This document shows, piece by piece, positions 47,643 to 59,512 of a stretch of DNA of 64,000 nucleotides (positions are counted from its first letter, which is position 1; every line of letters starts with the position of its first letter). Below the pieces are notes generated by a model that searched no databases, was not told where the DNA came from, and saw nothing but the letters and a program-made list of their open reading frames with translations. Origin of the DNA: Blastomyces gilchristii SLH14081 (taxonomy: Eukaryota > Ascomycota > Eurotiomycetes > Onygenales > Ajellomycetaceae); contig NW_003101682.1 in NCBI RefSeq assembly GCF_000003855.2, positions 7,517,314 to 7,581,313 on the forward strand, in the 5' to 3' direction. The position numbers and the translations under genes were made by a program.

Positions 47643-47904
47643 NNNNNNNNNNNNNNNNNNNNNNNNNNNNNNNNNNNNNNNNNNNNNNNNNNNNNNNNNN
47701 NNNNNNNNNNNNNNNNNNNNNNNNNNNNNNNNNNNNNNNNNNNNNNNNNNNNNNNNNNNNNNNNNNNNNNNNNNNNNNNNNNNNNNNNNNNNNNNNNNNN
47801 NNNNNNNNNNNNNNNNNNNNNNNNNNNNNNNNNNNNNNNNNNNNNNNNNNNNNNNNNNNNNNNNNNNNNNNNNNNNNNNNNNNNNNNNNNNNNNNNNNNN
47901 NNNN
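47643..47904. other. Assembly gap (262 N)
   Basis: A run of N covering the expected start of the GypA-2 3' LTR (expected at about 47696 from a 258-bp LTR). The size matches what GypA-1 predicts closely, so the gap is probably of estimated length. Confidence 0.99.
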
Positions 47905-47953
47905 CATCAAGCTGTAAATATCTGATAATCACCTACAAGCACTTATTCTTATA
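47905..47953 (+). repeat. 3' LTR of GypA-2, last 49 bp
   Basis: Matches the end of the GypA LTR (catcaagctgtaaat to cttata). Followed by atatt, the duplicated target. Confidence 0.88.
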
Positions 47954-48920
47954 ATATTATTAAACAGATATTTTATAAAATCACTGATTAATTTATAATG
48001 AAAGATCTGAGATCTGTGAATTACTACTTAAGTATGAAGATTGAGAAGAATAACAGTAATATTAAGCTGTTATAAGCTATCTATATTAAATCAATGTTGA
48101 AGAAATTCAGAATAACTGATTCTCAGACTGTAAAAACTCTTATAAAACTCATCTTTAATCTGCTCTCTAACTCTGAATCTTTTAATAAGTTTAAATATCA
48201 GTAAGTTATTGAATTGCTTCAATATCTTATTATATATACTTATTCTAATATATCTTTTACAACTGTCAAGCTTATCTGTTGATTAAGCAAGTCTATACAA
48301 GTATGCTGAACTGCAGTTAAATAGCTCTTTTACTATATTTACAGCATAACTGATCACTATATTCATTATATCACTGAAGTGAAAGAGCTTAACTTTCAAG
48401 TCTTTACAGATTCTGATTAAGCAGATGACATCAGTGACTGTAAATTTATATCAGATCTTCTCATCTATCTTACTAACAAATTAATTACATGAAAATTCAT
48501 TAAGTAAATAATCATGATACTGAGTATTACAGAAGTAGAGTATATATCTATCTCTGAGAGTCTTAAAATCATAATCTGACTATACAGACTACTTATGAAG
48601 CTTGAATTTCTACTCTTTAATTTTACAGTTTCTCTATACATTGATAATAATAATGTGATAAACAGTGAAAAGATTATCTATAATGTATACTATATTAATA
48701 TTAAATATTATCATATCTGTAATACTGCAGCTGCAGGTGTTGTTAAAATTATATAAATAGATATTATTAACATAGCTGTGAATATTCTAATAAAAGCTCT
48801 AACAGCTGAAGTTCATGAAGACACTCTGATTAATATAGAGATCTGAATATCTACAGTTAGAAAAGCTCTGAAGACATTTCAACAGATACAGAGTTTTATT
48901 AGTCTGCTATCTCTATAATA
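47954..48920 (+). pseudogene. Ty1/copia pol relic, piece 4: RT end and RNase H
   Basis: Continues piece 3 after GypA-2. It shows the copia motif SVNYYLSMKIEKN (family VxYYLGM/IxI), SMLKKF, a QYLIIYT-like block, then RNase H with an FTDSD-x-ADD block at about 48405-48430, ISDLLIYL, an ITEVEYI block (family S-x-x-EAEY) near 48520, and the copia end VKIIxIDIIN...ILIKALT (family TxxNxADxLTKAL) near 48800. Stops replace Trp and Gln. This completes a copia RT-RNase H reading spread over 48 kb. Confidence 0.87.
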
Positions 48921-49246
48921 GTTCATTCATTTATCTTACTATTTCTTTATTTTCTTATTCCTTAAATTCTTTTTAGTTCTCTGTGAAATCTTTGATGAAA
49001 GACACTACTATTTTTGTATATAATATTCCTTCTCTAGTTATAGAACTGCTCTGCTGAGTTGCAAATGTCTACTCAGTGAAGCAGTGATTAAGAAGAGTGT
49101 CAGATTCTCTCTACAGGCTGATTACTTCTGTCTAAGTGAGATGTTCACTGATCACTTAGCAAATGCCTATCACATATAAAAAGCTGCACAATGAATAGAT
49201 CTTAATAATATAATCAACTACTACATTATATCATCTTCATCATAAT
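48921..49246. other. Copia 3' end or LTR remnant, unresolved
   Basis: AT-rich sequence following the copia stop. I expect the 3' LTR here, but its partner is not in the window, so the border cannot be placed. No gene seen. Confidence 0.4.
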
Positions 49247-49749
49247 ATGTTCAAAAACTTTACTACAAGAAACGATGTTATGGCAAGAGAGCGGCTGAAA
49301 GAAGCCAGTTCAGGCGCCGTTTTCAGCCTTTTACTTGCCAGCTCATGCCGCCACGCACCTTCTCACCAACATTCATGTGTCAAATCACAGCAGTCTTCTG
49401 AAGATGGACCTCTGCCAGCAATTTCTCTCTCTTTCATCCGCACTTCCTGGGCCAGAGGGCTACCTTTTTCAACACTCTCTTTGTGCCAGGGACTCAAAAT
49501 GGATCCTTTCTCCCATATCATCATCCATCTCTCTTTTCTTCAGGGGATAGAGATGATCTTCCTTGCTTCTCATCATGCTTCATATGTCTCTACAAGTAGC
49601 TGCAGGCAGCTCGTTGTCGTCTTCAGCCAGAGGTTATTTTACTTCAAGGTCAGTAGCATTCTAGCATATTTCCCCACTTCCCTTCCTGCTCTCTATTTTC
49701 CCCTGAAGACGTCCTGAAGCTTCTGTCCGGGAAGGCCCCTGTGGCCTGA
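49247..49749. promoter_or_regulatory. GC-normal upstream region of the DUF3435 gene
   Basis: An abrupt change from AT-rich repeat to sequence with normal CC, GG and CG content. The + strand is open for 156 codons (49247-49717), but the translation shows no domain and a composition like non-coding DNA, so I take it as 5' flanking DNA. At the border, 49260-49271 reads TTAC, seven bases, then A, the target-like motif reported for some Starship captains. This occurs often by chance in AT-rich DNA. Confidence 0.4.
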
Positions 49750-50325
49750 ATGCCCAACATGGCTGCGTTCGGTGAGGATGAGGGCAGTGGGCCGGACTAC
49801 ACTGATGACTACATTGATGATATTTTTTCAGGTGACAGCAGTAATGACACTGATGAGGCTGGTGATAGTGATGAGAGTGATAAAAGTGAGGAGGAGTTTT
49901 GAGAAGAAGATAAGCTTCCTCCTCCTGAACACTATGAGGCTGAGAAGATCAATCTTGACATCAAGCACCTCCAGCGGCGTCACTTGAAGCAACAGACCAT
50001 CAACAGGATAGATAGAGCCCGCGATCACTGACACCAGTGAGTGTGATCCCCTGGTATACTGCAGGCAAACACTGACCAGGAGGAACTCAGATACTGCAAA
50101 TACATGAAGAGAGATGTGCTCCATGCCTATCAGGCACTCTCAATTCAATCTCTCAAGAGGTTCCTCGGTTGGGCCTGTGATCAGTGTGATGACAAGGGCA
50201 GAAGAAGACATCTGAGAATACAAGTGATTAGCTTCTTGATAACATTCTGGAAACAGTATTCACAGGTTTATAAGCAAGACACCAGCAATGACATTGATCC
50301 CTTAATCATAGTGTAATCACAGAAT

Positions 50326-50393
50326 GTGAGTACTGTCTTCAATCTATCTCTCAACTTCTTTTTGAGTATCTTCATCAGTCTAAATTATCACAG
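50326..50393 (+). other. Intron in the DUF3435 gene
   Basis: Donor GTGAGT at 50326, acceptor ATCACAG ending at 50393, with a possible branch site ctaaat near 50380. Exon 1 (49750-50325) is 576 bases, a whole number of codons, and removal joins two pieces of DUF3435-like sequence in frame. It is 68 bp, typical of filamentous ascomycetes. Confidence 0.72.
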
Positions 50394-51878
50394 CAGGTGA
50401 TCAAGCTCATCACTGATGAGAAAAAGCTCAACTATGACCTGAGATCATCAGAAATCATGTATATTAACAATCTTGCAGAGTACAATCATGTGCTTCTGAT
50501 AATGAATGAGATGAAGTTTCAGATCAGTTGAATGCACATTCAGTTGATTCTCTACACTCAGCTCATAGACATTATAATCAATCAGTCAGATATCTTGACT
50601 CAGCTTCACTACTATAATCTCATACTTACACTTGTCTGAGACTCTCATTTCAGTACATCACATCTGTGTATGAGACTGACTGCTCTCTTCATCAAAACAC
50701 ATCTGAGTATGAAGAATATGTAGACTTTTATTCATACTCTCTTATTTCACTCTGATCTGACTAACTTCTTGTTCAGTAACACATTTTAACTTTCAGAGAT
50801 TATCTATGATCTCACTCTGATACTCAGTTCTCATATCTTTCTTCTCAAGATGCTGTTTCATATTCAGATATTCAAGTTACTAAGCATCAGAACTGCAGAG
50901 CAGCTGTACAGTTTAAGTATTCTAAACAGACTCAATCAGCAGAAACTGTCTCTGTAGAATGATTTACTGAATAAGTTCATCTTCTATATAGTGATTTGTG
51001 AGAAAGATGATGTCTGAATTATATATAAGAGATGAATGATTACATTGTCACTGTGAAATCAAATAAGAAAGAACAGTGAGATCACAGACTTTAATCAGAC
51101 TGTAAAGCTGTATATTCTCTATAATAAAGCTGTGAACACTTATAATAAGAGTTATAAGTATTTATTCATTCTCTTATTCTTCTGATTATTTCTCTCTCTA
51201 TCTTACTTATCACTTCTGAAGTAATGTGTTAATATTGATATTGTTAAACAGTGAATATAAGTGATTCTCTTTAAAACTTAATACTTCAGTATATTAGTAT
51301 TAATACATTTATCAAACACTATCTGAATTAAAATATTACTACTGATATTCTTAGTATCTATTATAGTCTCAAGCTGCAGACAGTGCTGATGAGAATAATA
51401 TATTTAATAAGTCAGTTTATTAATCTCTGCTGTTTATAAAAGCTGACACTGAAGTAGTTAAAGATTAGTGAATAATTTATCTTATATTTTAAAGATCTTT
51501 TAGAAGATTAAATATCTGAAGAAATACTGTAAGTCTTCTGTAAGCTGACTTTATAATAGAATCAGATAGAGATATCAGTGAAAGACTAAGACTGATAACT
51601 AATAAAAGAAGAGATACAGATACTAGATTGAGAAGTATAAGAGATAAAATTAAAGATATTATAAAGCTGATCATCAGCTCTGCGGTATAAAGTAATATAT
51701 AAAAATACTGCTCAAGTATAAGATTCTGAAGTAATATCAACAGAAATAGTCAGTGATTGATAGTAAGTAATAGCTATTAGAAAAGATAATTAATAAGTAT
51801 ATTAAAAGTGAACTGAAGTAGTATATATTATCTGAGCTGATAATAATGATTAATACAGTTCTGATATTACTGTTAATC

Positions 51879-51892
51879 ACTTCAGTAGTGAA
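51879..51892. repeat. 14-bp target duplication of LINE-3
   Basis: acttcagtagtgaa at 51879-51892 is repeated exactly at 59513-59526, enclosing the LINE and its 5' region. Confidence 0.9.
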
Positions 51893-51965
51893 TTATTATT
51901 ATTCTTCAATTATAGATGTATGCAGTCAGAGACTATGACATCTACCTGAGAACTTTAGTTCTCAG
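51893..51965 (-). ncRNA. LINE 3' terminal structure: two hairpins and TAA tail
   Basis: On the + strand, TAGATGT (51913-51919) pairs with ACATCTA (51938-51944) around an 18-base loop. Next to it, ctgagaac pairs with gttctcag (51946-51965). Both hairpins occur in all four LINE copies (for example 23296-23327 for the first one). The SINE ends in a matching structure, so this is probably the element's reverse-transcriptase recognition site. Structural inference only. Confidence 0.7.
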
Positions 51966-52274
51966 GGTTTTTTCTATGTCTGTAAAGTTAACTATTGTAC
52001 ATTCATCAATTTCAGATATGCAAAATCAGAAAATTCCAGCCCAGAATACAAAAACTGTTTACAAATTGCAGTGTTTTAACATCTTTTGATACTTTGAAAC
52101 CATTTGACAATATCATGACAAAAGAAAAGAGAGAAAGAACACAGTCTCAAAGATAGACACATTAAATAGATAGATAGAAAGAAATTGAAAGAAAAAGATA
52201 CAGAAAAAGATAAAGTAAAGAGAGACTATAACAAAACAAATTATTAAAAGAGAGTGTATAGCTGTTTTAACAGA

Positions 52275-55200
52275 CTATATCTGATTGATTTCCTCCTCTT
52301 CATATTCAGATAATTCTGAATTTAGCCATTTTCTTGTAGCTGCTTGAGTTTCTGATAGAAAGTCTATTAAGTATTTAATTCCTGTCTCAGTTGAGAATAA
52401 GAATCTCATATTTAATTGATTTAGATCATACTTCTCTTTCAATCTGGCTCTGAGACTATTGTATAATGCACAGTGCATTATAATATGCTCAGGATTCTCA
52501 TTTGTATTGCAGAATGAGCATTCTATTGAGTCAAATCTATCATCAAATCTTTGTATATAAGATTTGAAATAGTCATATCCTAGTTTCAGCTGTATTATAG
52601 ATGAGAATATTTTCTTTTTACATTTAATTGAACAAGATTTCCACTTGGGTTTTGTTTCAAATCTTGAATAATGTATACTCTTCTTTTGTTTCTGCCAGCT
52701 TTCATTTCACTTGTCTAAACAAGATTCTTTTATTTTTCTCTTTATAAAAGACCAGGACACAATTTTTTGAATAGATCTGCTTAATTCTGCACCCTTTTTT
52801 GCAGCTGAATCAGCCAATTCATTGCCATGAATATTCATATGAGCAGGAACCCAGTGCAGATGAATTCTCAGCTTTGATGTTCTTCTCTTTTGAATTTTTA
52901 AAACAGAGTTTAAGATCAGTTCAAGATTCATTTGATTATTATGAATCTGACTATTTCTAAGTCTTTTTAAAGCAGCTTGACTATCAGAGAATATCCATGC
53001 CTCTTTCAAACAATTTCCTCTTTTATGAGATTTTATTTTAATAAGTTTGAAAGCTTTCACTATTGCAAATAGTTCAGCATCAAAGACTTCACATTCAGAG
53101 CCTAGATTCCAGAAATCTGAGATAAAATTAATATTATCTTCAGTATAAGCAATGCCTGCGCCTAATCTATTCAAGTTCTCATTTTTTAAGCCATCTGAAT
53201 AAATCAGAATAGAGTCTTTTATATTGATTATAGAAATTCTCTTCAAATGCTGTTCATATTCTTTCTCTTTTAATAGTTCACTTATTTGTAAGTCTATAAG
53301 AGATTCAAGCTTTTTTCTCCAGGGAGATAACTTCTCATGATCAACTTTTTCAACATTTAAAGAAGAAAATTGATTTTTAATCAGAGAGCATAGTCTGTAC
53401 AGTTGAGAAGGCATTTTCTTTGAAGAATTATTTTCATTTCAATCAAGAAATCTATTCCAATCCAGTTCATTTCCAGAGTTAATTGATGGAAATGAAGAAG
53501 AGACTCTTTCTCTGATTATATGATTTGAGCTCATCTTTACAACTCTCAGAGTATAGTTCATACAGGCCTTTTCAAATCTAATAGCAGGAGGAGGAATTGA
53601 AGCTTCAATTTTCATTGCTTTAATAGGAGATGATTTGAATGCTCTCAGAATTCTTCTCAAGGCTCTGTTTTGCAGACTTTGAAAGAGTTCAGTGAAATTT
53701 CCTTGATTATTCCATCAAACTTGAACTTCATAATCAGCTACTGATGTAATACAGGCTATATATAACTGTCTCATAGCCTGGAAGGATAGATCTCTCTCTG
53801 TATTTGATAGTCTGATTATGTTATTCAATAGTCTTTCTGCCTTGACAGTTCTTTGTTGAATGTGATATTTAAAATTCAACTTGGAGTTTAATCATACTTC
53901 TAATCATTTGACATTCACACTGGGTTTAATCTCTCTATTTAAAAGAGTTAGAGATAGTTCTTTCTCATTGAATCTAGGAAAGAAATGAATTAACTCAGTT
54001 TTATTCATATTAAATTGAATTTGATTGATATCTGCTCTAACAAAGATTTCCTTTGCAGCTTCTTCAATTACTTTCAAATTCTCTTTGATAGTTTTTGAGC
54101 TGTAGACTAGATCAATATCATTCACATAACTCAGAGATCACACTATTCTCATATTTCTATTTTTGAATAGATATGCAGTGTATATTGTAAATAAAATAAG
54201 TGAGATTGAAGACCTCTGTGGTACTCCTATTTTTATCTCAGTCTTGTCTTGTTTCATTCCATCAAAGAAGAGTTGTATAATTCTTTTAGACATAAAACAG
54301 TTAACTCATTTTATTAGAGAAAGTGGCAGTTTTAATATCTTCAATGTCTGAATTAACTTTGACTTTGAAACATGATCAAATGCTTCTTTTATATCAATAA
54401 AAACTGCAGTTGAGACCAGACCCTCATGCTTTGCTATTTGAATATCATGAACAACTGAGAGAACAGTATCAATTGCAGAACACTGTTTTCTACCTCTCAT
54501 TTATTCACTGAATAAAAGAGAATCATCTATAGAGCTTATAAAAGATAATTGAGTAGCTATTATCTTTTCTAAAACCTTTCCTAGGCAGTTCAATAGAGAT
54601 ATTACTCTATATGACTTAGGAATTGAAGTTTTTCTATTAGGTTTTGCAAGAATCACTCCAGTGGCTTCTCTCCAGCATTCAGAATGATATCCATTTTTCA
54701 AGAGATTGAAAAAGAGCTCAAAATATTCATTCTTTAAGTAGGAATATGTATTTTGAATAATCAAGTGATTAATTGAATCAGGACCTGCAGCAGTTTTAAC
54801 AGAACTTGAGAAGATAGCTGACTCTAATTCATCTTGTGTAAGATCAGGCCATTCCCAGTCATTTTCATCAATGTAGTTGAGAAGTGATATATTCTCTTTC
54901 TCTGAATCTGAATCTGAATCTGGTGAGTTCTGAAAGAGAATTCTCATGAAAGCTTGACATTTTTTCTTAAAAGAGTTTGCTGTATATGATTCATTCTGAA
55001 ACTCATATTCTAGAGCTGGAAGTTTTGCTACACTTCTTATTTTAGTATAGTTAAAAGCTTTAAAAACTTTCTTCTCTTGTGCTTCTTCAAGAAATTTATT
55101 CCAGCAGTCTGTTTTAGCTCTTTTAATATCTGAAAAATATTCATTTCTGACAGCTTTGAACTCTTCATCAGATATTACATCATTCTTTCAATCTCTTCTA

Positions 55201-56237
55201 GCAGTAGCTAATTCTTTCCTTTTAGATGAGATATTCTCATTCCATCAAGGTTTTGAATACTCAGAAGATTTTCTTTTTGAAATATTATCTCTAACACTTG
55301 TTAGAATAATAGATGTAATAAGCTTCACTCTATTCTCAAGCATTTCATTTGAGATATCTTGATCAGAATTTCAATATAGCTCATTCTGTCTTTCAGATTT
55401 TAACAGTTTTATGCTTTCTTCAACTGCTTTTCAATCAGCTTTTTCAAAGTTATACTGATTAGAGAGAAGAGGATTTTCACTCATTTGTTTTTCACTCAGT
55501 TCAATATCAAATTGAATAATCTCATGACCTGATCCTGATGTCTCATTTGAATCAATAAATCAGTTTACAAGTCTTCTTTTCATTAGATTTTGTGACATGA
55601 ATGTTAGATCTATAATAGACTTCTGTTTCATGCCTTTTCTAAAGAATGTTTGTTGATCAGACTTATTAACCAAATCTATTGAATGCTCAAAGGTTCATTC
55701 AATCAGATTATCAGCTCTCACTGCTCTCTTACATTCTGAATTTCATCAGAGATGATGTGCATTGAAATCTTCTATAATTATAGAGTTTCTTGATGAAGTT
55801 ATGTTCAGAAATCCTCTATCAATTGTTCAGATATTGTTATTTTTCTTCAATGACTTTTCATTATAGATATTTATGAGCTGTATAGTATCAAACTCATTTT
55901 CTTTATCTATAATATCACTCACCAGAATATCAGGGTCAGACATGATATCAAATCTTAGATTAAATTGATATCTTGATCTCTTTCTTCCATAGATCACTAC
56001 TCTTGACTTTATCTCAGACTTTTGAGGTAAAAAGCAGTAGTAGCTTAAATGAGAAATGACATATTTTTGCTCAGCATCAAAATTTGGCTTCTGAAGCAGT
56101 ATAAAATCAACTTTTTATTCAAATGCAATTTGAAGACAAGAATAAATGCAATTTGAGTTTCTATTCATATTATTTTGAATAAATGTGATTTTTGAAGAGT
56201 TTTTAAACTTTTTTTGTTGTTTTTATTGTATATTCAT
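52275..56237 (-). pseudogene. LINE-3 ORF2 relic: endonuclease, RT, RNase H, CCHC
   Basis: About 1,320 codons. Endonuclease signs are IIIEDFNAHH at about 55760-55790 (family GDFNAHH), IIDLTF near 55605, and an SGSGHE block near 55530 (family SDH). RT includes a GYHSECWREATGVILAKP block (about 54640-54700), YRVISLLNCLGKVLEKI, VFIDIKEAFDHV, and the catalytic box at about 54115-54125, which reads YVND where LINE-1 has YVDD. RNase H has IYSDG, CEVFDAELFAI, FSDSQAAL and HWVPAHMNIHGNELADS. The knuckle is CSFCN...HIIMHC near 52490. A 235-codon open stretch (53414-52707) covers RNase H. Frame breaks and TGA codons make it dead. It would nick target DNA and copy the RNA. Confidence 0.9.
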
Positions 56238-56389
56238 ACTAAAAGAGAGTAGAGTAGAATCTAATCACTATCATCAGATAGTAGATTATAACTGTTCTGA
56301 AAAGTAGAAATCTCAACTGCTTGCATTATATCTAGTTTATCATCAGAGTCATTTCTCAATTCTCTAATCTTAACAGAAGTTTGAGGATT

Positions 56390-57874
56390 CAAATTCTATT
56401 TACATTTTGCTGGAGAATTGAAGTTTGAAGACTTAGATAATTGAGAGTTTCTTCTTTTTGAGCTTGCAGTTGTGAGTTTACTGACTTGACTCTTCTCTTC
56501 AGTTCTAGATTGACTTTGAGCTTCATCTTTTCTTCAGTTCTTTTGAGTTCTAGAAGTAAACATACATTCTTTTGAGCTAGATGCATGTTTTTCTTTGCAA
56601 TTAGAGCACTTAAGCAGAGTATATTGACAAATTTCATCTCTTTTTGAGCATATTTCACATTTATGCTCACTAGTTTTGTGATCTCTGACACAGAATGCAC
56701 ATTTTGAGTCTCTAAAACATGAGATTGCAAAGTGTTCATATCTTTGACAGTTTGAACACTGTGTTTGAGCTTTGAGATTCATTCTCAAGTCTTTGTATTC
56801 ATGAACTCTCATTTTCAAACCTGCTACTCTTACTTCAGAGATCTTTGACTGTTCAAGTGTTTTTGTATATACTAGAACAGAGACATTTCTTCTGCTTTGT
56901 CTGAACTCAATTGAATTTAATCATACAGGCTTCTTTCTCAGTTGAATGAAGTTGTATTCTTTCAATTCATTTTTGAGAAGTAGCATTCCTTCTTCACAGT
57001 CAAAAATTTCAACTGGAATATCATGAAGAATGAATTTGTCTCACTTTTCATCTCTTTCAGATAGAATTGTTGTGTTTAGCAAAGATTCTACTGCTGACTT
57101 TCAGAGATTCTTATTCTGAATAAGGAATTCAGCACTGAATTCAGGCATTGTAGTCAGAATGATGGAGTTTTCAAAGAATGATGACTCAATTGAAGCTATA
57201 ACTAGTTTTTGAACTTCAATATCAGTCATCAACTGAGAAAAGAACTGCTGATTAATTTCATTTCTGATTCTGAAAATGAGATTTGAGTTTAGCTTGTTTC
57301 TTTGCAGAATGTCCTGGTTTGAGACTTTGAGAATAAGTCTTCTATTTCTGAAGATTTGAAAGTTTTTCTCTTTTTGCATTTTCTTTTCTACTTTTCTATG
57401 AATAGAGGCATGAGCAGTATTCTTCTCAGTTTTCTCAGGATTTTGAGCAGATTTTGAGATAGCAGGTTTAGAGACAGCAGATTCAGCTGCTTGAGCATAT
57501 GTTTTCTTCTGATTTAAAGAAGAAGAAGAAGTAGAAAGAAAGGAAGAAGAAGAGTAAGATGAAGAGTCAGTGATTGTACTAGGAATTTTCAAGGTTTTTT
57601 GAACTGTGTTTGAGATTCCAAGTTTGAACTTGATCATCTCCTGTAGTTGTCTAGCCTGAGCATGAAGAATTAACAGAACTTCTTCATTCATCTCACTCAG
57701 ACACTGCTTTTCAAGAATCTTGCTTACTTTTTCAAGTTCCTGTATTTCAAGAACTTGTTGTTTCTCTATTTCTTCTTTCTTTCTTCTCTTCAGAATTTCA
57801 ATCTCAGGAATAGTATTTGAGAAAGCATCTTTTTCCACATCAACTGAGTGTATTTTTGAACTCATTATTTTCAC
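56390..57874 (-). pseudogene. LINE-3 ORF1 relic (Gag-like, zinc knuckles)
   Basis: ATG at 57874 (MKIMSSKIHSVD), then a charged coiled-coil stretch (57830-57600) and a Ser-rich linker (57560-57520). A nucleic-acid-binding middle domain follows. A cluster of zinc-binding motifs lies at 56770-56590: CSNCQRYEHFAISC (C-x2-C-x4-H-x4-C), CAFC...H, CEIC and CSNCKEKH. A C-terminal charged tail with Lys/Glu (56530-56400) ends it. The first 257 codons are open, after which single TGA codons break the frame. Such ORF1 proteins package the LINE RNA. Its stop lies about 150 bp before ORF2. Confidence 0.82.
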
Positions 57875-58889
57875 TCAATGAAAAGTTGATCAGACTGTTT
57901 CAATTGAGATATTTCTAAGTCTGTTTTCAATTGAAAAGTTGGTCAGACTGTTTCAAAAGAAGAATAAAAGACTTTTGTGTATAAAACACCTGATTTTTTT
58001 CACACTAGTTCAGTAACTAGGTTAGATTTTTGAAGAGAATCTAATAAACTAAAATTGATTTTTAAGATAAATCAATAAAATCTTTACAATCTCTTTCTTA
58101 GGATACAGTGAGGAAAAGTATGATATCAATTGATAATAAATCAGATAATATGACAGTTTTTGAGAGAAAAACTGATAAAAAATAAATCAATTTTTTGCAG
58201 AGAAATTGATTAAAACTATTCAATTTTATTCTAAATTATTCAATTCTCCTCACACAACAAGTGTGCAACTCAAATCAGTTAATAAAGAGTGTAAAAAAGA
58301 ATTAAGTATTAATGAAAGCTCTTCAGTCACTGAAAAAGTAATTCTTACTTAAAAGAATATGAAATTATGACAGAAAACAACTCTGTTTTTAATTCTTTGT
58401 AAGAATATTGTGTAAAACTCAGAGAAAAACACCTTACTTTTTCAAGAGAAGTAAAAAACTATTTCTAAGATCTTTTTTTTGCATTAACTGCTGCAGAAGA
58501 ATGAGATAGAAACTGCTAAGATATGCACTACTGTATACTCTCTATCAAGACTTTCCCTCTTCAGGGTCTTGATATTATAGAGAATATAAGTCTGTTTCTA
58601 TATGATAATATAAATATTGTCAGCGGGATGTAGAGGAACTGGTTATTTATATCTCAAAATAGAAGACTTTGTCAATAATTATATCAATATAGAGTTAATT
58701 CTCAAATTCAATAGAAACCTAGTGTTGCTGTTCTCAATCCCTTGCAGAATCTATTGAATATTGAGGTATTAAAACTAGATTTAATATATCTCACTGTGCA
58801 GGGATCAAAGGCTCAGTCAGACCTTGGAATATACTGATTTTATAGTTGTTGGTGTGCTGTTGACTCATTGTTCACTGGTTATGTATTGA

Positions 58890-59512
58890 ATGCTGTTGCT
58901 GAGGTATCTTTTTGTATCGTTCTGCTGGGGATGGGCCAGATTGAGAGGGGTAGTACAGGGGTGAGACTTGGTGTTGAAGTCTAGATACACTGGCGGCGGA
59001 CCGTGGAGGTTGCACTTCAGAAGAGTCCGTTGATTATGTGCTTGATATTATCGCCGAGGTATCTTTTTGTATTTTTCTGCCGGGGATGGGCCAGATTGGG
59101 AAGGACGGTACGAGGGTGAGACTTGGTGTTGGTGTTTTGGAACATCAAAGATGGACAGGGTTTTCGCGGAGGTCACTCCTCGGATATCTCCACAACTACA
59201 GGTCGGGGATCTTCCAAAATCGAGAAGATTGGTGCATATGGCTAGGTCACTTCACCTTACAATTTGTATGGCACTCTGGCCCGGGGTTGTGGTGTGGTAG
59301 GGGAGAACAGGGGATAATCCCACACAGGAGCTTCGAACAACGTCCGGTTCACATTTGGCTGGATAACTCCACCACCACACAGGGTATGCGGTCGGCGATG
59401 GGGTCAGAATGCTCGTATGATCGAGGGCTTTTCGATGGATCTATCGGCGGGTTCTTATTCGGAAAATCGAGCGAGTTCGTGGTGGAGCGGTTTTGGTTGT
59501 GTAAAGCAACTG
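58890..59512 (-). repeat. LINE-3 5' region with about two 156-bp tandem units
   Basis: The string gaggtatctttttgtat occurs at 58899 and again 156 bp later at 59055. Similarity continues through gggatgggccagattg and gggtgagacttggtgttg, so there are two diverged tandem units. The right unit and the sequence to 59512 keep many CG dinucleotides. Its position at the LINE 5' end, inside the target duplication, suggests a promoter-type 5' monomer array or a transduced sequence. Open frames here (for example 59038-59574 on +) run across the target duplication and are probably accidental. Confidence 0.65.

Larger units (their letters stand above)
20501..47953 (+). mobile_element. Ty3/gypsy chromovirus GypA-2, hosting eight insertions
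   Basis: Second copy of the GypA family, with a 5' LTR at 20501-20758 and a 3' LTR ending at 47953, mostly inside the second N gap. The target duplications are atatc (20496-20500) and atatt (47954-47958), differing by one C-to-T change. Inserted into it are LINE-1, a GypB solo LTR, LINE-2, GypC, SINE-1, SINE-2 and full GypB, plus MITEs inside GypC. Internal pieces align with GypA-1 in order but carry far more changes, including CpA changes turning TGA into TAA. Confidence 0.9.
51893..59512 (-). mobile_element. Near full-length I/Tad-type LINE (LINE-3)
   Basis: 7620 bp between the 14-bp duplications, reading on the minus strand. From the right: GC-normal 5' region with a tandem repeat (about 58890-59512), AT-rich leader (57900-58890), ORF1 (57874-56390), ORF2 (56237-52275), 3' UTR, two hairpins, TAA-repeat tail (51893-51905). 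ORF2 carries endonuclease, RT, RNase H and a terminal zinc knuckle, the arrangement of the I/Tad1 group. It is inserted into the DUF3435 gene. It is the best-preserved LINE copy here and is a template for interpreting the three others. Confidence 0.92.

Noticed and set aside
47519..47932. Open frames through the N gap
   Set aside because: They consist of undetermined residues and are an artefact of the gap. The same applies to the frame spanning 32192-32291.
49247..49717. 156-codon ORF upstream of the DUF3435 gene
   Set aside because: No motif, low-complexity hydrophobic composition and no homologous frame elsewhere in the window; a second frame is open over the same stretch. Treated as flanking DNA.
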